A DNA stretch of 64,000 bases from Proales similis. Taxonomy: Eukaryota > Rotifera > Eurotatoria > Ploima > Proalidae. Location: contig JAGVRJ010000007.1 of the NCBI GenBank assembly GCA_019059635.1, positions 434,001 to 498,000 on the forward strand, in the 5' to 3' direction. This document shows positions 1 through 11,900 of this stretch, piece by piece. The notes under the pieces are model-generated. The model saw only the letters and a list, made by a program, of their open reading frames with translations, did no database searches and was not told the origin of the DNA. The number at the start of each line of letters is the position of its first letter. The first letter of the stretch is position 1. A program made the translations under genes and the position numbers.

Positions 1-1355
1 GCATCAAAGAGCTCAGACTGGCCAAAAATCAACTCAAACGCCTGACACTGTGGGAAGCCAATATTGCCGAACAGTATTTTGATCGTTATCGCAAAGAGAA
101 AAAGCACAACAGGGAATCGAACGCATCTAGTTTGTAAGTGTCGCAAAATTTTAGTTTGTTCGCCTGCTCGGGTTAAGAGAAATTGAGTCAGAACGGGCAA
201 CTCAACAGCTAACTTGAGCCAACTAGAAGATAGAATTGGGCTAACCCAGTCGAGGCTGGAGTTGATGCAAACTATTCTTCAGAGTTTAAGCGATCGATTG
301 AACAATGGCTTTGAATGCAGAACCAAGCAAGACCAGTTGTCCAGCAGCGACTCTTTGGCAGTTGTAAACAATAGTGAAATGAGTTATCTGCCAACAAATT
401 CCACTTCGGCAAGCGTACTCATGAATCCTGATGCTGACCCAGAGATGATCGGATTGTATGTTTAGAAAGCGTCTTTACTTTCTTTAACTCAAAGTTTAAT
501 CTAATCTAATCGAGGCCGGATGAAATGCGACCCAATCTCCTTTTCAACAAATGGGACAAATCGTCCGGGCTTGATCGTCGTAGCTGTCTGGGTGCCTATG
601 AAGTGAATAGAGGCATGCCGATCTATCCCCTTGGGCGAACCGGCAAGATAGGCAGAGGTTCGCTACTCTATTGGGGACCTAATGTGGTCATAGAATGTGC
701 TTTTGTCAGACAAAAACTTGACGCAAATGGAAATCCTTTGAAAAGCTCTGATCAAACGCCAATTAATGAACTGCTTGTGATCAAGAGGGATCCAAACAGT
801 TCACAATGGATATTCCCATTCGTAAGTCAACACGGCCTGGTATTTAAGTTGAATCTGCTGAATTATAAAAAGGTCTTTCAAACGAAAAATCTCTCAACCG
901 CACAACTCGTTCGAAAGAGACTTCTGAAGCAGCTGTTTATTGTGGAAGAGACAGACCAAGACGAATGGTCCAGTGTTGTGGCCAACAGCTTTGTGGTATT
1001 CTACCATTTTGCTCGATTCTTCTATCCTAATTTAATACATTTTTGAAAAAAGGTTTCTCGGTTCATCAAGGACTCGGTATTAAACACGGACAACGCGTGG
1101 CTTGAATTTTCTCTTCTCTGCTTGGAGGACAATTCAACAGGCCTTTTAGGAAGAGCTCGAACAAAGGCAAGTTTGGCGTAACGCTCGCAGAAGCCCAAAG
1201 GGCCAGCGAATGAATAAAAAATTTCTGAAATTTAGGAAAAATACAAAGACGACACGATTGTATGGCTTGAAGTAAACGAATCAATTTTTGACAACAAAAG
1301 CTTTGAAACGTTTCATTTGAAGAAACTTTTAGAGCTGCTTCGAGACAAGAAATAA
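1..1355 (+). CDS. TRPM2-like cation channel, C-terminal part with NUDT9-H domain (5' end outside window)
   Basis: Reconstructed exons are 1-133, 192-455, 515-821, 873-995, 1053-1166 and 1236-1355, giving the last 352 residues in frame. The first two exons encode a charged, coiled-coil-prone stretch (LEDRIGLTQSRLELMQTIL) like the TRPM tetramerisation coil. The rest matches the NUDT9 homology domain of TRPM2: PLGRTGKIGRGSLLYWGPN, then LLVIKRD, then LNTDNAWLEFSLLCLED, then a C-terminal helix. In TRPM2 this domain binds ADP-ribose and gates a Ca2+-permeable plasma-membrane channel. The Nudix box is lost: RKRLLKQLFI stands where hydrolases have REUXEEXGU, and the upstream PGG is replaced by PF. 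So binding or gating is more likely than hydrolysis. The intron 1167-1235 is GC-AG. The donor at 993 or 996 is ambiguous, both in phase. It heads a TRPM tandem array. Confidence 0.9.
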
Positions 1356-1365
1356 AATTTTTATT
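1351..1365. terminator. Palindromic double poly(A) signal between convergent genes
   Basis: AATAAA on the + strand (1351-1356) overlaps the TAA stop of the TRPM2-like gene (1353-1355). It is followed directly by TTTATT (1360-1365), which reads AATAAA on the - strand. A second - strand AATAAA at 1379-1384 lies 62 bp past the synthetase stop and may be the one used by that gene. Confidence 0.6.
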
Positions 1366-1445
1366 GTAAGAAAACGAATTTATTGCCGCATGCATCTAAG
1401 AATAGATTAAAAGAAGAAAAAAATCCAAACGAAGCTATGCTGAGT

Positions 1446-2666
1446 TTAGAACTTGAGCTTCTTGGGCTGCTCCCATGGGAACTCGTCGCGACCAAAATGG
1501 CCGTAGCAGCTGGTCGCCGAGTAGAGTGGCGACTTGAGTTTCAACTCGCTACGAAGAGAAAGGGTTCAGTTAGTCGACAGCTTGAGACACACCGCGCTGG
1601 GTAAACAAGGCACTTACTGCACAATCTTGCCAGGTCGGAGATCGAAGTTGTTCTTGACGATCTCAAGCAGCTCTTGCTCGCTCTTGGTCGACGAGCCGTA
1701 CGAGAAGATGGTGATCGAGATGGGATGGGCCACACCGATGGCGTACGAGATTTGGACAAGAACGCGCTTGCAGAGGCCGGCCTTGACCAGCGACTTGGCC
1801 ACCCATCGGGCAGCGTAGGCCGCACTGCGGTCGACTTTGGTGTAGTCCTTGCCAGAGAAGGCACCACCGCCGTGCGCACCCCAGCCGCCGTATGTGTCGA
1901 CGATGATCTTGCGACCAGTGAGACCGGCATCGCCCTGCGGACCACCGATGACGAAGTAGCCGCTGGGGTTCAAGTGGAAGATGGTGTTGTCATCCAAGTA
2001 CTTGGAGGGCACCACCTTCTTGACAACGTGCTCCATCAGTCCTTGTCTGATCTCTTCGATGGTCACATCGGGCGAGTGCTGGGTGGAGATGACGATGGTG
2101 TGCACTCGGATGGGAATGCACGAGCCGTCCTTGATCTTGTACTCGACGGTCACCTGAGTCTTGGTGTCGGGTCGAGCCCATGGCAAGACGCCCGATCGAC
2201 GGCAGTCAGCCAGCTGCTTGTTGAGCTTGTGGGCGAGCACAATGGTCAGGGGCATGCACTCCTCCGTTTCATCGGTGGCGTAGCCGAACATCAGACCTTG
2301 GTCTCCAGCGCCGATGTCCTCGTCCTTCTTGTTGACGTGCACAGCCTGGGCGATGTCGGGACTCTGCTCCTCGAGAGCGATGAGCACGTTGCAAGTTTTG
2401 AAGTCAAAGCCCTTGTCCGAGTCGTCGTAGCCGATCTTCTTGATGGCGTCACGGATGACTTTCTGATAGTCGACTCGGGCCTTGGAGGTGATCTCTCCAC
2501 CGACCAAGATCATGCCAGTCTTGGAGAAGGTCTCGCAGGCGACGCGCGCGTCAGGGTCTTGTGCGAGATGGGCATCAAGGACGGCGTCGGAGATTTGATC
2601 ACAAATCTTATCGGGATGGCCCTCGCCAACAGACTCACTGGTGAACAAGAAACTTTCGTTTTGCAT
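1446..2666 (-). CDS. MAT: S-adenosylmethionine synthetase (methionine adenosyltransferase), copy A
   Basis: Two coding exons, 1618-2666 and 1446-1548, flank a 69-bp intron (1549-1617) and encode 383 residues, close to the usual size of animal MATs. The cytosolic enzyme makes S-adenosylmethionine from methionine and ATP. Family motifs are intact: [11 protein letters not shown] near residue 15 (ATP/phosphate binding), GAGDQG near 115, [20 protein letters not shown] near 260, and the conserved end [13 protein letters not shown]. The start [12 protein letters not shown] matches family N-termini. The gene is convergent with the TRPM2-like gene, with 90 bp between stop codons. From about 1459 to 2400, intron included, it is almost identical to copy B at 14890-16119, while both ends and the flanks differ. 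Confidence 0.97.
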
Positions 2667-2740
2667 GTTGATTTAGGTTTTCGGCTTTTTCTCTTTTTCT
2701 TTTCAAAATTATATAAAATATCTGGCTTTAGCGCTCAGGT

Positions 2741-2840
2741 TTTATAGTCATCTGGCGAATGCGGTGACCGTTCTATCGAGCTGGAGCAGAACGTATTTTT
2801 ATCAAAAATTTCAACTAACAAGCATAAATTAAGGGACAGC
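2741..2840 (-). promoter_or_regulatory. Putative core promoter of MAT copy A
   Basis: On the - strand a TATAAA (complement of 2741-2746) lies about 75 bp upstream of the ATG. A further block AGCATAAATTAAG (2821-2833) followed by GGGACAG recurs upstream of copy B as AGCATAAATTAAG then CGACAG (16295-16313). Conservation in otherwise diverged flanks suggests shared promoter elements; that is inference. Confidence 0.45.
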
Positions 2841-3637
2841 GGAGCTTAGGTTGCCCGAGCGTCAGCAAAGAAATTTCATGTAGTTGCAAATTTAAAATAG
2901 ATTAACCTGGCCAAGTCATGACTTGACTGAATTGCTCGTCTGAATTTACTTATCTTAGCACAGCCAGACCCGTAGTAGGCTCACAGGCCAAGCGTTCGGC
3001 TTGTTTCTTTTTTTATCAGTCAATCTCACTTAGCTAGTCGTTTTTAGTGCGAATTCTATTGAGCTAGCATTTCGTAAAGCTCCCTACAGATGTGAGCGTT
3101 TTTAAATTTTGATGAGCTGTGCTTCTATGCGCGTACTCTACAGATAAGAGACTTTAATTTAAAAATCGATCAAAGCCTCGAGTAGTTTTCCTTCAGGATC
3201 TCTTCATTTCTTCTCTTGGTTTATCGATTTTTTTTCTCTTGCCTTTGCCGCCGATCTTATAAGCAGCAACAAGGCCTCTCCCGCTGCCCTCCTCTGCCCT
3301 TGCCCCCTCCTAAAGCCTCCTGCCTGATTTACATTTTCAAGCTTCCCTCCAGCTTTCAGTATCCAAAGAGCAAAGGCGAAATTTTAAATAAGAAACAAAA
3401 GAATCTCAAGATTATGCTAATATATTAGTTGGCAAGCTGAACGGCCGTCACACCCCTGCAAGATTAGGTGTTCGATGGTTACCTTTTGATTTGAAGAATT
3501 TTTTATGCGTGGCTTAAAATGTGCCGTATGCGTTTGCGGCTTGTTGCCTAAATTGCTGCCAAAGCCTTGAATTATAGTCAAATAAACATAACTAGTATCC
3601 ATGCCAGCAGCGGTTCAGTTGCACTGACTCTACAGGC
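2841..3637. other. Intergenic region between MAT copy A and TRPM gene 2
   Basis: I find no coding exon. The right part (about 3190-3350) is pyrimidine-rich on the + strand (CTCTT and CCCTCC runs). It probably holds divergent upstream sequences of MAT copy A (-) and of the TRPM gene starting at 3638 (+). Confidence 0.4.
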
Positions 3638-6600
3638 ATGGTCGAAGAGGTTGAGATTAAAACAGAGACGAATTCGGTCTATCGTCCGATCAAGGTCAGT
3701 TTCTTGCATTCATGCCTCCTATGAATGACTGACAAATTACTAATCTCGTCGTAAGCAGAGTTTAATCGTCGAGCGTCAAATATGCAAAGCGACATGCTGC
3801 TATTTCTCGCTTGATCCGAAGATAACCAAATTTAAAATGTAGGAAAGGCTGAAAATGATCGACATTGAATAAATGCCAAAACAAAAATTGATTTCAAGAT
3901 GCAAATGTGGATTCCGCGAACAAGACCACACGAATGGAATTGAATCGAACGAGAAATGGAATGCAAACAAACACATTGTCCAACAGGACTTAACGGACGC
4001 GTACGGCGAGCTCCGCTTTTCCGAGAACAGAAACAAGCCCGCCAAGGTGAACGATTTTGTTTTGAATTTAGCCTGAATTTGACGGTCAAACGCTCGTTGC
4101 AAAAGTACGTTCGAGTGCACAAGGACACGCGAGAGCAAGATGTGATAGAAATTGTATTCGACGTGTGGAAGATGAAAGAGCCCAAGCTCCTTATTTCGGT
4201 GACTGGCGGCGCCAAAAGCTTGGAGGAATTAAACGCCGGCCTTCAGAACGCCCTCAAGATGGGCCTGGTAAAAGCGGCTCTATCGGGAGGTGAGAGAGAC
4301 AAAATCTTGACTAACAAAAGCCATCAAGTGAATCAAATGCTTAAAGACGCTTGGCTGCTCACCGGCGGTACCGACTCGGGCATCATGAAAATAGTCGGCC
4401 AGGCGGTGAACGAAATCGCCAGCACTCTCGACCCCAAAAATCGACTTGTCTTGATGGGCTTCACCAATTGGAGCACAGCGCGCAACAACCATTTGCTAGT
4501 GGTAATTTGTCACGAAAATGCATTGTCGAGCAAACTCCGAACCTGTTGAACGTGTGACTCGATTGAAGAACGATGACTCAAAAGTAGCGAGCTACACCAG
4601 CAAAATAGACCGGAACAATTTCTTCTACGCGCAGGATCTGATAACTAGAGAGTGGCCGCTGGAGCCCAATCATTCGCATTTCATTCTGGTCGACAACGGA
4701 GTCAAGAACGAGTACGGCGGTGAAATAAACTTGCGTATACGATTTGAAAAGTATTTGGTCGAGAACAAGAAAATTCCGTCGGTGCTGCTCTGCGTCGGTG
4801 AGCCATTTGCGATTATCCACATTCGCTCAATGATTTGTGAATTGAGATGCAAGGCGGAGGAATAATCACCTGTAAGCAGTGTCTCGAATTCACGTCGGTC
4901 GGCTCGCCCTGCATTTTTGTGGCGGGCAGCGGTGGACTGTGCGATTTAGTGGCGGTTCGTGCTCTCCTTCCCTTTACTCGCTTTTGCTCTGCGCTTTTGA
5001 CATTTGAGCCTTCTCGCAGGATATCTACACCGCATTCAAGAACGAATGGCGCACCGAAGAAAGTACAGCGAACGAAAAGATCAGGTCTCTATTAGCTTTC
5101 AACACTCTCGTTGGATTTCTCATTCTGACCGCGTGTCAAAATAGCCCGCTCGAGTCGATGAAAGACGAAGTGATGCAGAAAATCGATAGGTGGCAGCCAG
5201 AGAAGAAGGACAAACACGGCGAAATATTCGACGATTTGTGCAATCTGTTCTCGAACGCTCACCTCATCGAAGTGATGAAAATCGAACGATCGGATCAAAT
5301 CAATCACATTATTCTAAAATCGATGATTCAAAAAAAGTCAATCGGCTCGAGTTTGAGTAAGCTTTGCTCACGACCTCATGCATACACGTTCTGATCGAAT
5401 GAAAAAGACGAGCTGGACCTTGCACTCAAATGGAACTGCGTGGACGTCGCCCAGAATCATATATTCGACAAAATCGGCAGCCTCAAGGTGAACTAACTCA
5501 CTCCGCTATCGCTTGAACGACGCAAGTGCTGAACTTGAACAAAAAGACTTCAGATCTGGCTCCTTACATGTTCAGAGCGATATTGAACAACCAAGTGGAA
5601 TTTGTTCGCGAGTTTCTAAATCAAGGATTCATGATGTCAAAGTTCCTAACCCGACGTCGTCTCCTCAAGCTCTACAACATGGTCAGTCTGTCCTTTTTCG
5701 CTCATTGATCTTCATTCAGTTTTGGCTCAATCGGGTTAACTGAAGCTGCCGAAGAACACGCCGCTGCGCATCTACCTTGGCCGTTTCAAGCGTTTTGATG
5801 ATGACTCAGCTGATCGGTCGAGGAAAAAGCTGCCCGTTGTCACTTTTGGCGATGTCGGCGCTGCGATCCATTACTTTTGCGATTTCTACTTCAGAAACAA
5901 ATTTCAAAAAGAGCCGTTCAACCTTCTAACTGAAGCAGATACTCGAATAATTCTCGAACAAACTGTAAGCCGCGTTCTGCTATTTTGATTGTTTAATCTC
6001 TTCATTGTGAAACGCGGAATTTTCAGAGCGAATACGGAGAGGTAGGAAAATTTGGCCTATTCTCTCGATCGAGCTTTCTAAACCAACTGTGGCAAGGATC
6101 TCATGCTGACCAATATAATGCGTTTTGGTAAGAATGACAGCACTTGGCTGTGAGACAAAGGAAATCGCCTATTTATGTATGATTCTAGCAAAGGACGGAG
6201 TAGACCTGGACGAGCCAGTCGAGTGGCCCGAGCACGAGCTATTTCTCTGGTGCGTGCTCAACAACCGTCCAGAAATGGCCAAAGTGTTCATCAAGGAGGG
6301 CGATGTAAGCGCAACAAGCAAATTGAGTTTTATTGAAACGCTCTAAATTCGACGAATTAAAGAACGAAATTCTGAGCAGTCTGGCGGCGGTGAAAATCTA
6401 CAAATCGTTCGCGAGCATATTCGACGACGAGAACTTCAACTTTGACGAATGCGCCAAAGAGTTCGAATCAATGGCGACGAGCATCCTTCAAATGGCCTAC
6501 ATGTCGAGTCCAGTGATTGCCGAACGCTTGCTGATGAAGCAAGCGGACGAATTCGAGCAGAGCACTTGTCTGCAGTTTGCCAAGCTAGCCAAAGCACTCA

Positions 6601-8694
6601 ACTTCATCTCACATCCGTGTGTGCAGGATTTTTTGAACAAAATTTGGTACGGCAAACTCACCCACGAGCAGTCTTTTGCCCGAGTAAGAGCTAGCGCGAT
6701 TTCGATTACAACAAAATGATTTCTGATCGATTTTCCGTTCAGCTGCTGGTCTGCCTTCCTCTGCCGTTCCTCTCTCCGTTCATTTGTTTGTACAGAACAA
6801 GCAAGAAGGAAGCGACTTTGGGCCGTCTCGCTGACAATCAAGACAGTTTAGATTCGATTCTAAATCGCTACAGGATCGATTCGAGCGATTTCCAGATTAC
6901 CGGCGGCTACGTGGAGAAGCTCTATCACTTTGGCCAGGCGCCCATCATCAAGTTTTTTTATCAAAAGGTGACCGCCTTTTTCACACTTTTATTTTATCCA
7001 TTCTATAATGCTGTTCGGTTGGCTCTCAAGCTTATCTATTTTGCCTTTCTCATTCTCTTCAGCTATCATCTCTTGTGCGAATTCTATCCAGTCGACGAGC
7101 CCAGCTCGAGAGGAAACATCACTGGCTTGAACATCGGCGCAATCGAGCTCGTCTTGATCATTTGGGTCTACAGTTTTCTACTCGAACGCTTTCATTTGGT
7201 AACTCAGACTTTTCGCCAAATTTCCCGCTCGCTTAAATTGCAACTCAAACCTGCAAGCTCTACTCGATTGACACGGACGTGTTCATATCCAAATTGAAGT
7301 TCATCATCGACGAGCTCTGGAGCATGATCGATCTGCTCGCGACATTCTTTTTCACCGTCGCTCTCATACTCAGATTCATACCCAACTCATCATGCTACCT
7401 GGCGTCCAAGTAGACATTTTGATTTCATTCATTCTTCGGCCTTCTCTCATCGTTCTGATCGATTCATTCCTGCGCGAAAAAGGATAATATTCGCATTAGA
7501 TTTGATCCTCTGGTTCTTCAAGAGTCTCCAGTTCTATGTGGCCGCGCGAGAAATGGGCCCCAAAATGATCATGATCAGGCGCATGCTGGCCGAGCTGGCC
7601 GGCTATTTCCTCATCGTGATGGCGTTCATGTTCGCGTTCGGCATCTCTTCCACTTCGATGATGTACCACAACGTCTCGTTGGACACTGAGCTTCGAAAGC
7701 TGCTGATGAACATATTTTTCCCGGCGTTTTTCATCATCGGCGGCGAATACTACACCTCGGACACCATCTTGGACGGTTGGTTCTGTTCACGTTGACGCTC
7801 AAGGCCGTTCTTTTGACTCACTTTCGCCACTTTTTAGTGGACAAGTGTGAAATCCAGAACAAGGATCGAATAGAAACTGACATTTACTCGATTGACGACT
7901 GTCCTGAAAAATATGGCACCGAAGTGACCCTGTTCGTCTACACGATCTATCTGGTGTTTCTTCAGATTCTGCTTGTCAATCTTCTCATCGCCATATTCAC
8001 GTAATGATCAATTGCGCCTGAATGTCTGATTTGAGCAAATAAAAGAATTGCTGAATAGAAAGACATACGAGAACGTAGAGAGCGAGTCGGACAAGTTGTG
8101 GAAGGACCAGCGCTATTCACTGGTCTACGAGTACTTCCACAAGCCGCTGTTTGTCGCTCCCTTCACCATATTCTACTTCATGCTCTACCCTCTGAAGCTG
8201 TTTGTGCGTCTTTTGCTCAAGACCAAGTTCAAAGACAAGAGACCAGGCAAGAGCTTTCTCAAGCGAATCATATTTCACTTGGCCAGTCGATACGAGAATG
8301 GATTCAGTAAGACAATTAGTATTCTTTTTCGCTTAAAAAACGAGTCAAACAGAAATGTTCAAACCAGCCACTCGGATAAGCGAGGAAGAGGAAGCTCAGC
8401 TTGTCGAATGGGAAGGCCTCATTTCCGAAGACTATGTGGCCGAGGTGGAAGAGAAAAAGCGAAACATGTTCAACTGTCAGCTGAAGGAATTCTCCAACAG
8501 GCAAGCACCGCCCTCATTTCCGACTTGCACACTCACTTTTGAAAGATAAAAATTACAGGCACGACGGAATGCTTTACAAAATCAACAAGCTGCTCTCGAA
8601 GCGAATCGACTCACTGAGGCGAGTGACTCAGCTTGAATCAGCACTAGACGAACTTATCGCCCGGCTTGAATCGCGCCGAGGCGTCAGACTTTAA
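3638..8694 (+). CDS. TRPM-family cation channel, second gene of the array (no enzyme domain)
   Basis: I reconstruct 24 coding exons summing to 1,226 codons plus stop. Exons: 3638-3694, 3759-3838, 3899-4046, 4106-4289, 4347-4501, 4569-4797, 4854-4954, 5020-5084, 5145-5356, 5408-5487, 5547-5681, 5746-5964, 6027-6041, 6097-6127, 6189-6304, 6363-6683, 6743-6967, 7031-7198, 7258-7409, 7483-7775, 7838-8000, 8059-8306, 8353-8500, 8559-8694. N-terminal TRPM homology shows KCGF, LLISVTGGAK, WLLTGGTDSGIMK and HSHFILVDNG. Then come S1-S6 (LIYFAFLILFSYHLL; GPKMIMIRRMLAELAG; VNLLIAIF), a pore with GGEYYTSD where TRPM6/7-type pores have GEV, a pore-loop cysteine pair, a TRP helix (SDKLWKDQRYSLVYEYF) and a short coiled coil. 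No NUDT9-H or kinase follows. The last intron (8501-8558) is GC-AG. A plasma-membrane tetramer is expected from the family. Confidence 0.93.
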
Positions 8695-8712
8695 ATGACC
8701 ATTAACTTGTTG

Positions 8713-8718
8713 AATAAA
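8713..8718 (+). terminator. Poly(A) signal of TRPM gene 2
   Basis: AATAAA 19 bp past the stop codon. Confidence 0.6.
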
Positions 8719-8998
8719 TCAGCTTTATCCTCAGCCTTAATGTTTCTTGTTTGTGCGTCTGATCAGATTTCAAAGTTGTGAAAGGTTTGAGTTGAAAGTG
8801 ACTGGCATCATGTTCATTGGTGGATTAGCAGCCCAGGAATTCAGAAATTTAATTCAAATTTATGATCGGCGTTTAACCTGCCGTTATTACATAATTCCTC
8901 CTGCGACCGCATCTATACGTGCTTCATATTATGTTTCCATAACTTCGCTATTTTTCATTAGCGACAAACATCGGAGGCGTTTTCATCGAAGGCTTAAA

Positions 8999-11900
8999 AT
9001 GTCCCAAATCCAAGTTCTCTACGAAAAGGTAGATCTCAACTGGGAGTCGCTCGTCTCCTTTTCAAGTCTAATTCAATTGGCAAGATAAAAAAAATCGGCT
9101 TGGCCAAGTCCAGATGCGATTGCTTCATTCCGACTGGGTCCGATCCTGAACGGTGAGCTAAATCAGATTTCTGATCAAGAGGTTCAACATGCTGAGCATT
9201 TTTTTTAGGTGCCAGTGCAACCTTGGCCTCTTCCAGCACGAAGACGCAGTTAGACTCAAGTACCCAAATGAGGCAACTGCGGTGAGTAAATGGACTCCAG
9301 AGGAGTGTACGGTTGACGACGGAGTGACCGACGCATTCGGTGATGTGATATTCCTGGACTCATGTCTGGACCCTTCGATGGTAAGAGCTCGGACGAGAGC
9401 TTCCCGTTGTGTGGCACTTTTCAATTGCTTTGATTTAAGTACGTTCGAGTGTCGCATCGTACGAGTACAAAGTCGATCGGCGATTTGATATTCTCGCCCG
9501 ACGGCTGGAACATTGCCTTTCCTAATCTGCTCATATCGGTAACGGGAGGAGCCAAGCTCGAACTCAGTCCGCGACAGAAAAAAATCATCTGCAAGGGTCT
9601 GATCAAAACTGCGTCGTCGACAGGTGAGCTGCGTCAATTTTCACGTTTGCTATGAAATATTCAGGGTTTGGCATCAAACAGGCGGTTGGATAACAACCGG
9701 TGGGACAAATGCCGGAATAATGAAGCTCATTGGTGAAGCTGTGAGCGACACGGGCGGATTCAAAGATCGGCCATTTCTGCTCGGCATTGCCGACTGGTGT
9801 TCAATTGAACATACTGACCTGTTGAAAAAGAATTTGGTAAGTTCGTGCCAAAATTGAACCGGACTCGACAGCTCTGTTGAATAAGTTTCGATCTAAAGCA
9901 AGCACTCGACGGCAAACCAGTCGAGTATCCAATGCAAAAGAGCGACAACTCAAAAACTAAAAAAGCTTTACTAGACCCCAATCATGACGCGTTCATACTG
10001 GTCGACAACGCGCAATACTCGTTCGGTGGAGAGATCGAGTTCAGAGCGAAACTCGAAGCGGAGATATCGAAAGGAGAGCTCACTTATCCTCCCAACCCGA
10101 TTCCGGTTGTCATGGTCGTAGTCGAAGGAGGTCCCCGCACGGCCGAAGCTGTTCTTCAATCTCTTCGCAACAAGATCCCGTGCCTCATTTTGGACGTAGG
10201 CGTCACTGCTTTGCTTCTTGAAAGCTTATTCATTTAGGTTTCGTAGAAAACTGGCCGATTTGCCGACTTGTTCGCCCAAGTTTATAGAGAGATTCAAAAG
10301 AAAGAGGAAAAATGGTAATTTTGCTGTCCGAGCTGGAACTAATGAAAACTTGAGACTAAATTTTTAAAAACGAAAAGTTTCGATCCAGAGATTCGAGCTG
10401 CTCTGGAGCCCAAACTGAGCTCAGCGTTTCCTGGCAAGGACATAAACGAGATAGCGGACATGTTTGAAAAAATATTCGACGCCGAGAACTGGCCACTCAT
10501 CTCTTTGTTCGTAGTCGAGGACACAAAAGAATCGAAAGAGCTCGACACCGCCCTGCTTAACTCGCTGATTCAGGCCAATGAATACCTAAAAATGACAAAT
10601 CTCTGTCTCAGATGGAATCGAATCGACATGGCCAGAAACTACATATTCAACGAGCCCAACCGGGTTCCAATTGAAGCACTCGAAGAGAACATGTTTGAAG
10701 CGATTCTGCTCAAACGCTGCGATTTCATTCGCCTCTTCATTGAGAATGCAGTGAACCTAAAGAATTTCCTCACCAAAGATCGCCTCCTCAAGCTCTACAG
10801 AGAGGTAAGTTGAACGTCAACAAATCGAAAGCGAAAGTGAAATTCTGCTCTTCTGGCAGCTGCCGAGTACTTCCTATTTCCGAATCCTGGCCAATAGGCG
10901 GCTCAAGCTGAATGCGAAGAGAGAGCAAACCTACGAGCGAATATCCTTCAAGCAGCTCGGGCTTGTCATTGAGTATTTACTAGATTCACTCTACAGCCAT
11001 GAATTTTCCAAGTTCAAATCCAAGAACACTGACTCTGGTTGGTTGAATTTGAACATTTTCACCAAGAACAGCCGACTAGTTCGCCCGTGATTCGCTTTCC
11101 AGATAAATACCTGGATAATCCCGAACAGCAGCTGTTCTTGTACAGCATTCTGGCAGACAGTCCGGAGATGGCCAAGCTGTTCTTAGAGGAGACAGGCGTG
11201 AGTACGCTTCGAGGCTTTCTGCAATCTTACAAGCTGATAATTGTCGGCATTTTTTTTTGGGAATAGAATCAACTTGCGTGCTACATGATCGCGGCTCAAG
11301 TGTACAACTCGTATGCGAACACATTCGAAGAGGATAGTGAAGAGCTTAAAATGAACGCCAAGTGAGAGTAGAATCGAACTAAATTTTAATTCAGCTCCTG
11401 AGAATCTTTAACTGGACTAAGGCAATACGAAGAATTGGCTTACAATGTGCTCGAGACGGGCTATCGACTCGAAGAGTTCAAGACCCAGATTCTGCTCGTG
11501 CGACGCATCGAGAATTTCGGCTCAAACACTTGCCTACAGATCGCCATTCACAGTGGCCTCATTAAGTTTCTCAGTCACCCGTGTTGTCAAAAGCTTCTTC
11601 TCAAAATCTGGTATCACAAAATTGTGCCCGACTGCCCCACCTACAAGGTAAGAGGACACTTGAATCATTATACTCAAACTCTCTAATCTCGAGCAATTCA
11701 GATCTACGCCAGTATATTTGTTCCATTTCTCGCCCCATGTATTGTCCAGTTTCGAGAGGCCTCACCCCGTCCATTTGTAACTTAGCCACGTCAAAAATAA
11801 AAAGAGGCGGTTTTTCAAAGCAGCTATTCAAAATTTAGGCCAATCAATACCAATCAGACGAAACGGAACAGTTCCATGAGACGGGTCTAAGAAAAGCGTC

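Noticed and set aside
1674-2747. Long + strand open frame (357 codons) opposite MAT copy A, with a twin at 15118-16179
   Set aside because: Mirror frame caused by the MAT codon usage; it encodes no known domain and is conserved only because the MAT copies are.
6968-7030. Continuous open frame through this segment of TRPM gene 2 as coding
   Set aside because: It has GTGACC...AAG ends, is 63 bp, and TRPM gene 3 has an intron at the same place; removing it restores the S1 helix alignment.
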